NCBI GenBank assembly: GCA_030019325.1
Contig: JASEFB010000100.1
Span: 1-5,706, forward strand
DNA from: an archaeon
GTDB lineage: Archaea > Halobacteriota > Syntropharchaeia > Alkanophagales > Methanospirareceae
Length of the DNA: 5,706 nt
Direction of reading: 5' to 3'
Part shown: positions 1 to 5,706 of the stretch, one piece after another
Layout of the letters: every line of letters starts with the position of its first letter
Position numbering within the stretch: the first letter of the stretch is position 1
Notes under the pieces: model-generated
The model's input: the letters and a program-made list of their open reading frames with translations, nothing else
Database searches by the model: none
Told to the model about the DNA's origin: nothing
Translations under genes and position numbers: made by a program

Positions 1-1
1 A

Positions 2-1189
2 AAAATTTCAGCGCTATCCGAGCCCGTCACCAATCGGATTTATCTGGACCACAATGCCACCACCTACATTGATCCCGAGGTACAGCAGGCAATGGTCGAC
101 TGTATTGAAAACTGCTTTGGAAATCCCTCAAGCATTTATAAGGAAGGGAGAGCGTCGAAATTGGCAATGGATTCTGCACGAAGGAGTATAGCGCATTTGC
201 TCAATTGTACGGCGAAACGCATTGTATTTACCGGTGGAGGCTCTGAAGCCAATAACCTTGTCATTAAAGGATTAACCTTTGCCAATTGGAATGGCAAAAA
301 TCATATCATCACCGCCTCTATTGAACATTCGTCGGTACTCGAGCCATGCAAATGGTTAGAAAAATCTTTTTTCCAGATAACGTATTTGCCGGTTGACCGA
401 ACAGGAAGAGTTAATCCAAAGGATTTGGAGGCTGCCATTAGACCAGAGACATTGCTGGTAAGTATAATGACAGCTAATAACGAAACCGGCACAATTCAGC
501 CGGTTGCCGAACTGGCTCGCATTGCGAAAAAACACGGCGTTTTATTCCATACAGACGCGACGCAGGCAATCGGTAAGATTCCCATTGATGTCAAGGAGTT
601 AGACGTGGACTTTCTGACCATATCAGGGCACAAGATTTACGGCCCTAAGGGAATAGGCGCTTTGTATATGAAAAAGGGCATTGCGCTCGATCCACTTATA
701 GATGGAGGAAAACAGGAGGGGGGACTTCGTTCCGGTACGGAAAATATCATCGGCGTGGTTGGGCTTGGCAAGGCCTGTGAATTGGCCAGACAGCATCTGT
801 CTCAAATGGAAAGAGTTCACCAGTTGCGAGATCGACTTGAACAGGGCATTAAAGATTTGATCCCTGAGGCACGATTAAATGGGCACGAAACCGAACGGCT
901 ACCTAACACCATCAATATGACGCTCCCAGGCTTGCGGGGGGAGTCTATTGTCCTCGCTTTGGACCAAAAGGGCGTCAGCATCTCATCAGGGTCGGCATGT
1001 CATTCCGGTTCGCCAGAACCGTCGCATGTTTTGCTGGCAATGGGGTTATCTGAGGAAGAAGCACATTGTTCGGTGCGCATTTCTTTAGGAATTCGAAATA
1101 CCATAGAGGAAATTGACCGCACCTTAGCACTACTAAAAGAAATTATTCAGGAAGAAAAAACTATCATGCGCTTTGCGCTCTGCCGTTAA
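2..1189 (+). CDS. Cysteine desulfurase, NifS/IscS type (5' end outside window)
   Basis: PLP-dependent enzyme that converts L-cysteine to L-alanine and leaves a persulfide on its active-site cysteine for sulfur transfer. The frame is open from base 2, so 395 codons are visible. Numbering from base 2, the N-terminal strand IYLDHNATT is at residues 13-21, GGGSEANN at 78-85, the PLP-stacking His109 in IEHSS, Asp185/Gln188 in HTDATQ, the Schiff-base Lys211 in SGHK, and the catalytic Cys333 in SGSACHSG. All key residues are present, and PSHVLLAMG after the cysteine is NifS-like. The ATG at 92 is not the true start because it would remove the conserved N-terminal strand. No ATG, GTG or TTG precedes it in frame, so the start lies upstream and at least 12 extra residues precede IYLD. 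It probably forms an operon with the methyltransferase 20 bases downstream. The family is certain; the role as sulfur donor for a thiohistidine is inferred from context. Confidence 0.93.
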   Translation, partial: KISALSEPVTNRIYLDHNATTYIDPEVQQAMVDCIENCFGNPSSIYKEGRASKLAMDSARRSIAHLLNCTAKRIVFTGGGSEANNLVIKGLTFANWNGKNHIITASIEHSSVLEPCKWLEKSFFQITYLPVDRTGRVNPKDLEAAIRPETLLVSIMTANNETGTIQPVAELARIAKKHGVLFHTDATQAIGKIPIDVKELDVDFLTISGHKIYGPKGIGALYMKKGIALDPLIDGGKQEGGLRSGTENIIGVVGLGKACELARQHLSQMERVHQLRDRLEQGIKDLIPEARLNGHETERLPNTINMTLPGLRGESIVLALDQKGVSISSGSACHSGSPEPSHVLLAMGLSEEEAHCSVRISLGIRNTIEEIDRTLALLKEIIQEEKTIMRFALCR

Positions 1190-1197
1190 ATAGTATT

Positions 1198-1205
1198 AAA
1201 GGAGG
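1198..1205 (+). promoter_or_regulatory. Strong Shine-Dalgarno site of the methyltransferase
   Basis: AAAGGAGG lies 4 bases before the ATG at 1210 and fixes that start. It sits inside the 20-base gap after the desulfurase stop codon, so the two genes are probably cotranscribed. Confidence 0.8.
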
Positions 1206-1209
1206 CAAA

Positions 1210-2211
1210 ATGGAAAATCGAGAACCTTGCAAAAGTTCGCGATTTGAGATCCGCAATTATTTGACTAGTTCGTTTTACAAAGAGATTTCAACTGATGTTC
1301 TCACCGGTTTAACCGCCGATCAAAAATTTATCCCCAGTAAGTATTTTTACGATGAGCGCGGCTCAAAGCTGTATGAGCTGATATGCAAACTGCCCGAATA
1401 CTATCTCACTCGTACTGATCTTTCTATCTTGGAAGAAAAGGGCGGAACGATTATGGAGCCGTTTGAAAAAGGCGATTTGGTTGAACTGGGTTCAGGAGCG
1501 AACTGGAAGATACGCACACTCATCGATGCCGCAAATGAACCTCACGGGGCAAATCTGCGATATGTTCCGGTAGATGTCAGTGAGTCCGCACTTGTAGCCG
1601 CATCAGAGGATTTGATTAATAAATACCCGAAGCTGAGGGTACTTGGCATCGTTGCTGATTTCACTCGTCACCTGGATAGAATACCCAACGAGTTCCCAAA
1701 GTTAACCATTTTATTCGGAAGTACGATTGGAAACTTTAGTGAAGTTGAAAGCCAGGAATTTCTTCGAACAGTTGCGAATTCGATAAAGCCCGGAGATCGT
1801 TTTCTCATTGGCCTCGATATGATAAAGGAGAAAAACGTCATGGAAGCCGCTTATAATGACGCTCAAGGCGTTACCAGTGCATTTAATAGGAATATTTTGC
1901 ATATAATTAACCGGGAATTGAATGCAAATTTTGACATATCCGTTTTTGATCATGTCGCATTCTTTAACGGAGAGGAAGAGCAGGTGGAGATGCACTTACA
2001 GGCAAAGCACCGGACAGCAGTTGAAATAAAGAATTTGAATTTATCGGTAGAGTTCGAAAAAGGCGAGACCATTCACACCGAGATTTCACGGAAGTTCAGC
2101 AAAGAGAGCGCAATGAAAATGTTTTCCAGAGCAGGTTTGACCGTTGCGCGATGGTTTACTGATCCAAAGGGCTGGTTTTCCCTTGTAGAAGTTGTAAGAA
2201 GTCGTTTTTGA
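1210..2211 (+). CDS. egtD: L-histidine Na-methyltransferase (EgtD/EanA family)
   Basis: SAM-dependent enzyme that trimethylates the alpha-amino group of histidine to give hercynine, the first step of ergothioneine synthesis; cytoplasmic. The protein has 333 residues, close to the roughly 320 of mycobacterial EgtD. FYDERGSKLYE spans 46-56 and LPEYYLTRT 61-69. The SAM-binding loop ELGSG is at 92-96 and STIGNF at 171-176. By spacing to the characterised Mycobacterium enzyme, the histidine-binding residues Tyr47, Tyr64, Asn175, Met261, Glu291 and Ser293 all appear conserved, which favours histidine as substrate over a divergent paralogue. The glycine-rich loop continues as GANWK where many homologues have GTS-K. 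The AGGAGG site and short gap tie it to the upstream cysteine desulfurase. In anaerobes this protein is called EanA, with the sulfur added by the rhodanese-like EanB; no EanB is seen here. Substrate identity is inferred from residues, not tested. Confidence 0.9.
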   Translation: MENREPCKSSRFEIRNYLTSSFYKEISTDVLTGLTADQKFIPSKYFYDERGSKLYELICKLPEYYLTRTDLSILEEKGGTIMEPFEKGDLVELGSGANWKIRTLIDAANEPHGANLRYVPVDVSESALVAASEDLINKYPKLRVLGIVADFTRHLDRIPNEFPKLTILFGSTIGNFSEVESQEFLRTVANSIKPGDRFLIGLDMIKEKNVMEAAYNDAQGVTSAFNRNILHIINRELNANFDISVFDHVAFFNGEEEQVEMHLQAKHRTAVEIKNLNLSVEFEKGETIHTEISRKFSKESAMKMFSRAGLTVARWFTDPKGWFSLVEVVRSRF

Positions 2212-2379
2212 TAGTATCCCCCCGGTCTTCTTGCACCCCTAAAGTATTCCCTCCATATATATTTTTCTATTTTTCCACCCCATGGTAACTAATTATCCTA
2301 TAACGTAAAATGATCTTTTATGTTTGAGTGATACATTTTCAGAGTAAACTTTAATTGTTCATAGCGGAAATTTTTAGTT
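2212..2379. other. Intergenic spacer, AT/T-rich
   Basis: These 168 bases separate the methyltransferase from the secreted protein gene. A pyrimidine-rich stretch (about 2218-2280) carries an ATATATATTTTT block at 2254-2265 that could be a TATA-like element or part of a terminator. The ATG at 2380 has no clear Shine-Dalgarno site (only AGCGGAAA, 13 or more bases upstream). I see no ORF, RNA gene or strong hairpin. A transcription break between the two genes is likely. Confidence 0.5.
2261..2275 (+). terminator. Possible T-tract terminator
   Basis: ATTTTTCTATTTTTC has two runs of five T about 50 bases after the methyltransferase stop, with no stem before them. Such hairpin-less T tracts end transcription in archaea. 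If the organism is bacterial this call is weak. Confidence 0.3.
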
Positions 2380-3387
2380 ATGAAATTCCGGAATATCTGT
2401 CTTTTTGGATTTGTTCTTCTCTTCCTTCTTTCAATGATGGGAGTCCATGCCCATGTGCCACTCACCACAGGTGATAATGAAGCCCTTGAAACGGCCACTC
2501 ACATTCATGACCCGCTCAAATCATGGGCTATTTATAGTGAACTCCGCGAAGGTAGCGTGGTCAACTACTATCGCTTTGATATGGATCAGGGTCAACGACT
2601 TCGGCTCCTCCTCTTCACCCCCGACGAGGACCTATTCACGCCTGGTCTGATGATTATGGGACCGGGTATCGAATCCCACGGAACAATTCCTGCATTCGTT
2701 GATGTACCAGAAGGAAGTGGTGCTCTGGTAGTTGAGGGGAAGCGCCCTGAGCAGGCAAGTTACGAGCCCTTTACGCCTGTTAGTCAGTACAACCTCGTCG
2801 ATGTCGACATGAACGTCACTGCACCGGGCACCTACTACGTAGCAGTGTACGAACCTTCCCAAGGAGGTCGCTATGGCCTTGCTCTTGGCTACCAGGAAGA
2901 ATTTGGATTGGTTGAATGGATCCGGGTACCTCTGGATGTTATCCGTATCCACCAATGGGAAGGGCAACCGCTAGGTTTCATACTCGCCCCTCTGCTGGGC
3001 ATTGTGGTAATTGGATACATCTTTCTTCTTTGGAAGCGTAAAAAAGGTGCGTTAGGGCTTCAGAGCTCGTTTGATCTGATCGGAAGCTTTGTTGGCTTCC
3101 TTTACCTTGGCAGCAGCGCCATCATACTCACGCAGATGGCCATAGCTTTAAGCAGAGCGCCTCTGACATCATCAGTAATGGTCACCATTGTATTCGCACT
3201 GCTTCCCCTTATAGCAGGAATTGCTCTGTTACATGTAGCCATGCAGGCTCGAGAGACCGTAGAGACCAAAGCGCGGGTAAAGATGGCTTTTCTAGGCATC
3301 GCGGGCTTGTTCGTCTGGGCGGGTTTAATAATAGGCCCGTTTCTGGCCATCGTAGCGAGTCTTCTGCCTGCTTTTACAAAAGGATAA
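2380..3387 (+). CDS. Secreted, membrane-anchored protein of unknown function (signal peptide, beta-rich ectodomain, four helices)
   Basis: I do not recognise a named family. The 335-residue protein begins with a classical signal peptide (KFR, then a hydrophobic core at 6-20) with a likely cut after VHA at 24, leaving His25 as the mature N-terminus. Residues 25 to about 190 form an exported domain rich in beta-type sequence (VNYYRFDMDQGQRLRLLLF; GTYYVAVYEPSQGG; YGLALGY), resembling PPC-like or other beta-sandwich domains, with no cysteine. Four hydrophobic helices follow at about 197-218, 232-257, 264-288 and 301-330. The charged loop KRKKG after the first helix fits a cytoplasmic side, giving an outside ectodomain. 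No catalytic motif is evident. Sensing, metal handling or envelope assembly are possible but unproven. It stands alone between two spacers. Twelve of 13 arginine codons are CGN, unlike the genes on its right. Confidence 0.85.
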   Translation: MKFRNICLFGFVLLFLLSMMGVHAHVPLTTGDNEALETATHIHDPLKSWAIYSELREGSVVNYYRFDMDQGQRLRLLLFTPDEDLFTPGLMIMGPGIESHGTIPAFVDVPEGSGALVVEGKRPEQASYEPFTPVSQYNLVDVDMNVTAPGTYYVAVYEPSQGGRYGLALGYQEEFGLVEWIRVPLDVIRIHQWEGQPLGFILAPLLGIVVIGYIFLLWKRKKGALGLQSSFDLIGSFVGFLYLGSSAIILTQMAIALSRAPLTSSVMVTIVFALLPLIAGIALLHVAMQARETVETKARVKMAFLGIAGLFVWAGLIIGPFLAIVASLLPAFTKG

Positions 3388-3438
3388 TATTTCAATTATC
3401 TATAATTATCGCTTTGCCTTTCTTAGAACATTAAAAGA

Positions 3439-3450
3439 CTTTCTATTTTT
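3439..3450 (+). terminator. Possible T-rich terminator of the secreted protein gene
   Basis: ACTTTCTATTTT followed by further T residues lies about 55 bases past the stop codon, without a stem. It is plausible only as an archaeal-style T-tract terminator. Confidence 0.2.
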
Positions 3451-3470
3451 CGAGCTCTTGTGAGTTTTTG

Positions 3471-3478
3471 TTTATAAT
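3471..3478 (+). promoter_or_regulatory. TATA-like promoter element of the gnd operon
   Basis: TTTATAAT is a good match to an archaeal TATA box and also contains a perfect bacterial -10 hexamer (3473-3478). No convincing bacterial -35 is visible at the expected distance, so the archaeal reading fits better and would put the transcription start near 3500. It lies 109 bases before the gnd ATG. Confidence 0.45.
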
Positions 3479-3485
3479 TTCCAAC

Positions 3486-3500
3486 ATCTTTCACAACGAG
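3486..3500. promoter_or_regulatory. Operator-like dyad, copy 1 (degenerate)
   Basis: ATCTTT-CAC-AACGAG. The left half and spacer are identical to copy 2 (11 identical bases, 3486-3496), and the right half matches the expected AAAGAT at four of six bases. It sits between the TATA-like box and the predicted transcription start. Confidence 0.45.
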
Positions 3501-3524
3501 TAGCAATATCTCTAAATTTTTTGT

Positions 3525-3541
3525 AATCTTTCACAAAGATT
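3525..3541. promoter_or_regulatory. Operator-like dyad, copy 2 (perfect palindrome)
   Basis: AATCTTT-CAC-AAAGATT is a perfect 7-base inverted repeat around a 3-base spacer. Its centre is exactly 40 bases, about four helical turns, from that of copy 1, so both sites would face the same side of the DNA. This is the arrangement expected for a dimeric repressor or activator. The regulator is not in the window. Confidence 0.5.
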
Positions 3542-3586
3542 CTCAAATTCTTTTTTCTGAGTGCTATTCCAACCCCCTCAAGAGAG

Positions 3587-4537
3587 ATGAAAACTGCAAA
3601 GAAAAGGAGCTTGGGGATTATTGGTTTGGGCAAGATGGGAGGCAACCTTGCCCTACAAGCAGTTGAAAAGGGTATTACTGTGGTAGGCAAGGCACGAAGT
3701 AAAAAACCCCATCTTGAAGAAAAAGGTGTCACGGTAGTCGACGATTACAAATCTTTTACTTCTCTGTTAGAGCTACCACGGGTCATCTACCTTTCCCTGC
3801 CTGCCGGAGCCTCAGTAGACATGGTTCTGAAGGAACTTGTGCCCTATCTTGATAAGGGGGATGTGGTAATGGACGGCGGAAATTCCTTCTATCTCGATTC
3901 AATGAGAAGAGAAAAAGAGATGTGGGAGAAAGGGATATACTTTCTTGACTGCGGAACAAGCGGCGGTGTTGAAGGCGCACGAAACGGCGCCTGCTTTATG
4001 GTCGGCGGTAAACGAGAAGGTATTAAGCTTGCAGAGCCGATATTGAAGCTGCTGGCCGTTGAGGGGGGTTATGTGCACACGGGGAAACTTGGAAGCGGCC
4101 ATTTTGTTAAACTTGTTCACAATGGGATAGAATTTGGGATGTTGCAGGCGATAGGTGAAGGTGTTGCATTGTTACGAGGAAGCGGCTTTAACCTGGATCT
4201 CGCAAAGATATTTAAGAATTGGTCTCATGGTTCGGTTATCAGAAGTTGGCTCGTTGAGCTCATGGAGAGGGAGTTAAGAGAGCAGAACTTTGATGCGATA
4301 GAAAGTTATGTCGAGGACACAGGAGAAGTAAACTGGCTGGTGCAGGATGCACTTAACAAGGAGATTCCGATTCCGGTAATCGCGCAATCGATTATGGAGT
4401 TATTCAAATCCCGAGAGAAGGAGAGTGACACGTACAGGGCAATTGCCTTAATGAGGCACGGGTTTGGTGGGCATCCTTTTGGTAAAGACGAATATATAGC
4501 AAAGGAACGGAAAATGAGCAGAATAGCAAAAATTTGA
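3587..4537 (+). CDS. gnd: 6-phosphogluconate dehydrogenase, decarboxylating (short form)
   Basis: Oxidises and decarboxylates 6-phosphogluconate to ribulose 5-phosphate, yielding a reduced pyridine nucleotide in the cytoplasm. At 316 residues it is the short form (about 300-330), not the 470-residue form of E. coli or animals. The Rossmann motif GLGKMG is at 13-18, DGGNSFY at 96-102 and the signature DCGTSGGVEGARNG at 121-134. The catalytic Lys175 lies in GHFVK, with HNGIE at 178-182 including Glu182, and the C-terminal RHGFGGHPFG is at 290-299. After the second strand the loop reads GKARSKK (34-40), with basic residues and no acidic one, suggesting NADP+ over NAD+; this is inference. The ATG has only a weak purine run (AGAGAG) directly before it. 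It probably forms an operon with the disulfide reductase 15 bases downstream. Related hydroxyacid dehydrogenases are less likely given HNGIE and the C-terminal motif. Confidence 0.93.
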   Translation: MKTAKKRSLGIIGLGKMGGNLALQAVEKGITVVGKARSKKPHLEEKGVTVVDDYKSFTSLLELPRVIYLSLPAGASVDMVLKELVPYLDKGDVVMDGGNSFYLDSMRREKEMWEKGIYFLDCGTSGGVEGARNGACFMVGGKREGIKLAEPILKLLAVEGGYVHTGKLGSGHFVKLVHNGIEFGMLQAIGEGVALLRGSGFNLDLAKIFKNWSHGSVIRSWLVELMERELREQNFDAIESYVEDTGEVNWLVQDALNKEIPIPVIAQSIMELFKSREKESDTYRAIALMRHGFGGHPFGKDEYIAKERKMSRIAKI

Positions 4538-4541
4538 ACAC

Positions 4542-4549
4542 GAGGTGAT
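4542..4549 (+). promoter_or_regulatory. Strong Shine-Dalgarno site of the reductase
   Basis: GAGGTGAT is complementary to the conserved 16S rRNA 3' end (ATCACCTC) and lies 3 bases before the ATG at 4553, inside the 15-base gap after gnd. It fixes the reductase start and supports translation from a gnd cotranscript. Confidence 0.8.
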
Positions 4550-4552
4550 AGA

Positions 4553-5428
4553 ATGGTAAAAGAATATGATCTTATCGTTATTGGAACGGGTGCGGCTGGC
4601 ACCACCGTTGCTTTTGAATGTAGTTCCGCGGGTCGGAAAGTGGCTATTGTAGATTCAAGCCCTTTTGGAGGAACGTGCGCTTTACGGGGGTGCGATCCGA
4701 AGAAGATCCTTGTTGGCGGCGCCGAAATAATAGATAGAAGCCTGAGCATGAGAGGAAGGGGAATAGCCAAGGAAATTGAGATAAACTGGCCCGAATTGAT
4801 GAGATTCAAACGAACCTTTACTGATCCTGTTCCTGAGAGCAGGGGGAAGAGCTTTTCAGAGGCAGGAATAGATGCTTTTCAGGGTCGTGCCAGCTTTACG
4901 GGGAAGAATACACTAAAGATAGGTGATGAAATCCTTATCGGACGGTACATAACGGTAGCTACTGGAGCCAAACCAAGGAACCTAAACATACTAGGGGAGG
5001 AATACATAACGACAAGCGATCAATTCTTGGAGAGGGATACCATCCCCGAGAGCATAACCTTTATCGGCGGAGGCTATATCTCTTTTGAGCTGTCGCACGT
5101 TGCCGCACGTGCAGGTGCTCACGTAAGAATCCTTCATAGAAGTAAGAGGCCACTGAAGAACTTTGATCCTGATTTAGTGGATATGTTGATAAAAGCATCC
5201 CAGGACCTGGGAATAGAGATTCATCTTAACATGCCCGTTGATTCTATCGAAAAGAAAAACGGAAAACTCGTTGTGCACGCGGGAGAAAATAAGAATGAAT
5301 TTGAATCTGATATGGTGGTTCATGGTGCGGGGCGAGTGCCTGCAATAGCTGATTTAAACCTTGAAAAAGCTGAAATCGAGGCAGATAAGAGAGGATTTCT
5401 GGTAAATGAATACCTTCAAAGTGCATAA
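4553..5428 (+). CDS. Pyridine nucleotide-disulfide oxidoreductase (class I flavoprotein), cut short by an in-frame TAA
   Basis: FAD-dependent reductase of the glutathione reductase/dihydrolipoamide dehydrogenase/mercuric reductase superfamily. The FAD dinucleotide-binding motif GTGAAG is at 11-16, the redox-active pair Cys42/Cys47 in GGTCALRGCDPKK at 39-51, the ATGAKP strand end at 136-141, the NAD(P)H motif GGGYIS at 172-177, and HGAGRVP at 257-263. HRSKRP at 195-200 is rich in basic residues, which suggests NADPH. Family members are about 450 residues, but this frame stops after 291 codons (TAA, 5426-5428). That is just before the second FAD-contacting segment, which is still encoded in the same frame downstream. 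The visible product would lack that segment, the dimer interface and the catalytic His-Glu pair, so it is unlikely to be active alone. The substrate is not determined; the CALRGC form is not specific to one disulfide. Eleven of 18 arginine codons are AGR, like gnd. Confidence 0.85.
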   Translation: MVKEYDLIVIGTGAAGTTVAFECSSAGRKVAIVDSSPFGGTCALRGCDPKKILVGGAEIIDRSLSMRGRGIAKEIEINWPELMRFKRTFTDPVPESRGKSFSEAGIDAFQGRASFTGKNTLKIGDEILIGRYITVATGAKPRNLNILGEEYITTSDQFLERDTIPESITFIGGGYISFELSHVAARAGAHVRILHRSKRPLKNFDPDLVDMLIKASQDLGIEIHLNMPVDSIEKKNGKLVVHAGENKNEFESDMVVHGAGRVPAIADLNLEKAEIEADKRGFLVNEYLQSA

Positions 5429-5650
5429 AATCCATCCGTTTATGTTGCTGGAGATGCAAATGCGCGGGGAATCCCATTGACTCCTGTCGCGATTATGGAA
5501 GGCGGCATAGTTGCTCGAAATATTCTGGAAGGTAACAAAATAAAACCAGATTATACCGCAATCCCAAGCGTAGTATTTACCATACCTCCTTTGGCCTCGG
5601 TAGGTATGCAGGAAGAAGAAGCGAAGAACCGTGGGCTCAATTTCAAAACA
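5429..5650 (+). pseudogene. Detached C-terminal piece of the disulfide reductase, in frame after the TAA
   Basis: Reading straight through the TAA, the next 74 codons match the reductase family without a frameshift. They hold NPSVYVAGDA, the FAD-contacting GD segment, then TPVAIMEGG and IARN-type sequence (IVARNILEG), then VFTIPPLASVG and QEEEAKNRGLNFKT, which open the dimerisation domain. No start codon with a ribosome site lies just after the stop, so independent translation is unlikely. The best explanations are a nonsense mutation in a decaying gene or a one-base sequencing/assembly error. The gene would normally run about 90 more codons; family resemblance ends near 5650. Confidence 0.75.
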
Positions 5651-5706
5651 CCTATGTTAAGTCCGCCCTCACTATTTTCTTATTCCCTTGTCATATTTAA
5701 CGTTTT
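5651..5706. other. Unexplained tail replacing the expected reductase C-terminus
   Basis: From about 5651 the reductase frame becomes PMLSPPSLFSYSLVIFNVF, unlike the DTS-WYSSRR-type sequence expected next. Neither other forward frame restores it. The base composition also shifts to pyrimidine/AT-rich. It may be the end of an inserted element or a rearrangement joint; 56 bases are too few to identify it. Confidence 0.4.

Larger units (their letters stand above)
3388..3586. other. Intergenic regulatory spacer before gnd
   Basis: This 199-base AT-rich spacer holds a small inverted repeat just after the upstream stop (AATTAT CT ATAATT, 3394-3407), T runs at 3446-3450 and 3465-3469, a TATA-like box at 3471-3478 and two operator-like dyads described separately. 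No ORF or RNA gene is apparent. Confidence 0.6.

Noticed and set aside
92..94. ATG at 92 as the start of the cysteine desulfurase
   Set aside because: The conserved IYLDHNATT strand lies upstream in the same open frame, so the true start is outside the window.
2632..2967. 111-codon open frame on the - strand inside the secreted protein gene
   Set aside because: It is a shadow of the + strand gene, with no promoter, ribosome site or family resemblance.
3394..3407. AATTAT-CT-ATAATT inverted repeat after the secreted protein gene as a Rho-independent terminator
   Set aside because: The stem is entirely A/T with a 2-base loop and is not followed by a T run; it is expected by chance in such AT-rich DNA.
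3611..3613. TTG at codon 9 of gnd as an alternative start after AAAAGGAG
   Set aside because: The spacing from the purine run to the TTG is only about one base, and ATG 3587 gives a normal short N-terminal leader before the Rossmann strand.
4306..4809. 167-codon open frame on the - strand across the gnd/reductase junction
   Set aside because: It is antisense to two well-supported coding regions with clear motifs, has no recognisable domain, and lies opposite the strong ribosome site and start of the reductase.
5426..5428. Recoding of the TAA as selenocysteine or pyrrolysine
   Set aside because: Selenocysteine uses TGA and pyrrolysine uses TAG; TAA is not known for either, and this position is not catalytic in the family.

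Overview
The window looks like part of an anaerobe's chromosome, most plausibly an archaeon or a deep-branching anaerobic bacterium. This is inferred from T-rich, TATA-like intergenic DNA, strong Shine-Dalgarno sites complementary to the conserved 16S 3' end, a short-form 6-phosphogluconate dehydrogenase, and heavy AGA/AGG use in the right-hand genes. No RNA gene, CRISPR array or complete mobile element is visible. All genes read on the + strand.

Left block (1-2211): the 3' portion of a NifS/IscS-type cysteine desulfurase runs in from the left edge. It is followed 20 bases later by an EgtD/EanA-type histidine Na-methyltransferase with its histidine-binding residues conserved. A persulfide-generating enzyme beside the enzyme that makes hercynine suggests an ergothioneine-type (thiohistidine) pathway, possibly the oxygen-independent EanA/EanB version. 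No sulfur-transfer enzyme (EanB, EgtB, EgtE) lies inside the window.

Middle (2212-3586): an AT/T-rich spacer, then one gene for a secreted, membrane-anchored protein of unknown function. It has a signal peptide, a beta-rich ectodomain of about 170 residues and four C-terminal membrane helices. A 199-base spacer follows, holding a TATA-like box and two copies of an operator-like dyad spaced exactly 40 bases apart.

Right block (3587-5706): a short-form 6-phosphogluconate dehydrogenase (gnd) and, 15 bases later, a flavoprotein pyridine nucleotide-disulfide reductase form a probable operon. Together they could make and spend NADPH on a thiol/disulfide couple. The reductase is interrupted by an in-frame TAA after codon 291. 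The frame then continues with clear family sequence for another 74 codons, and family resemblance stops abruptly near 5651. The gene therefore looks broken twice, or is affected by assembly errors.

Arginine codon use differs sharply among the three blocks, which suggests genes of different histories.
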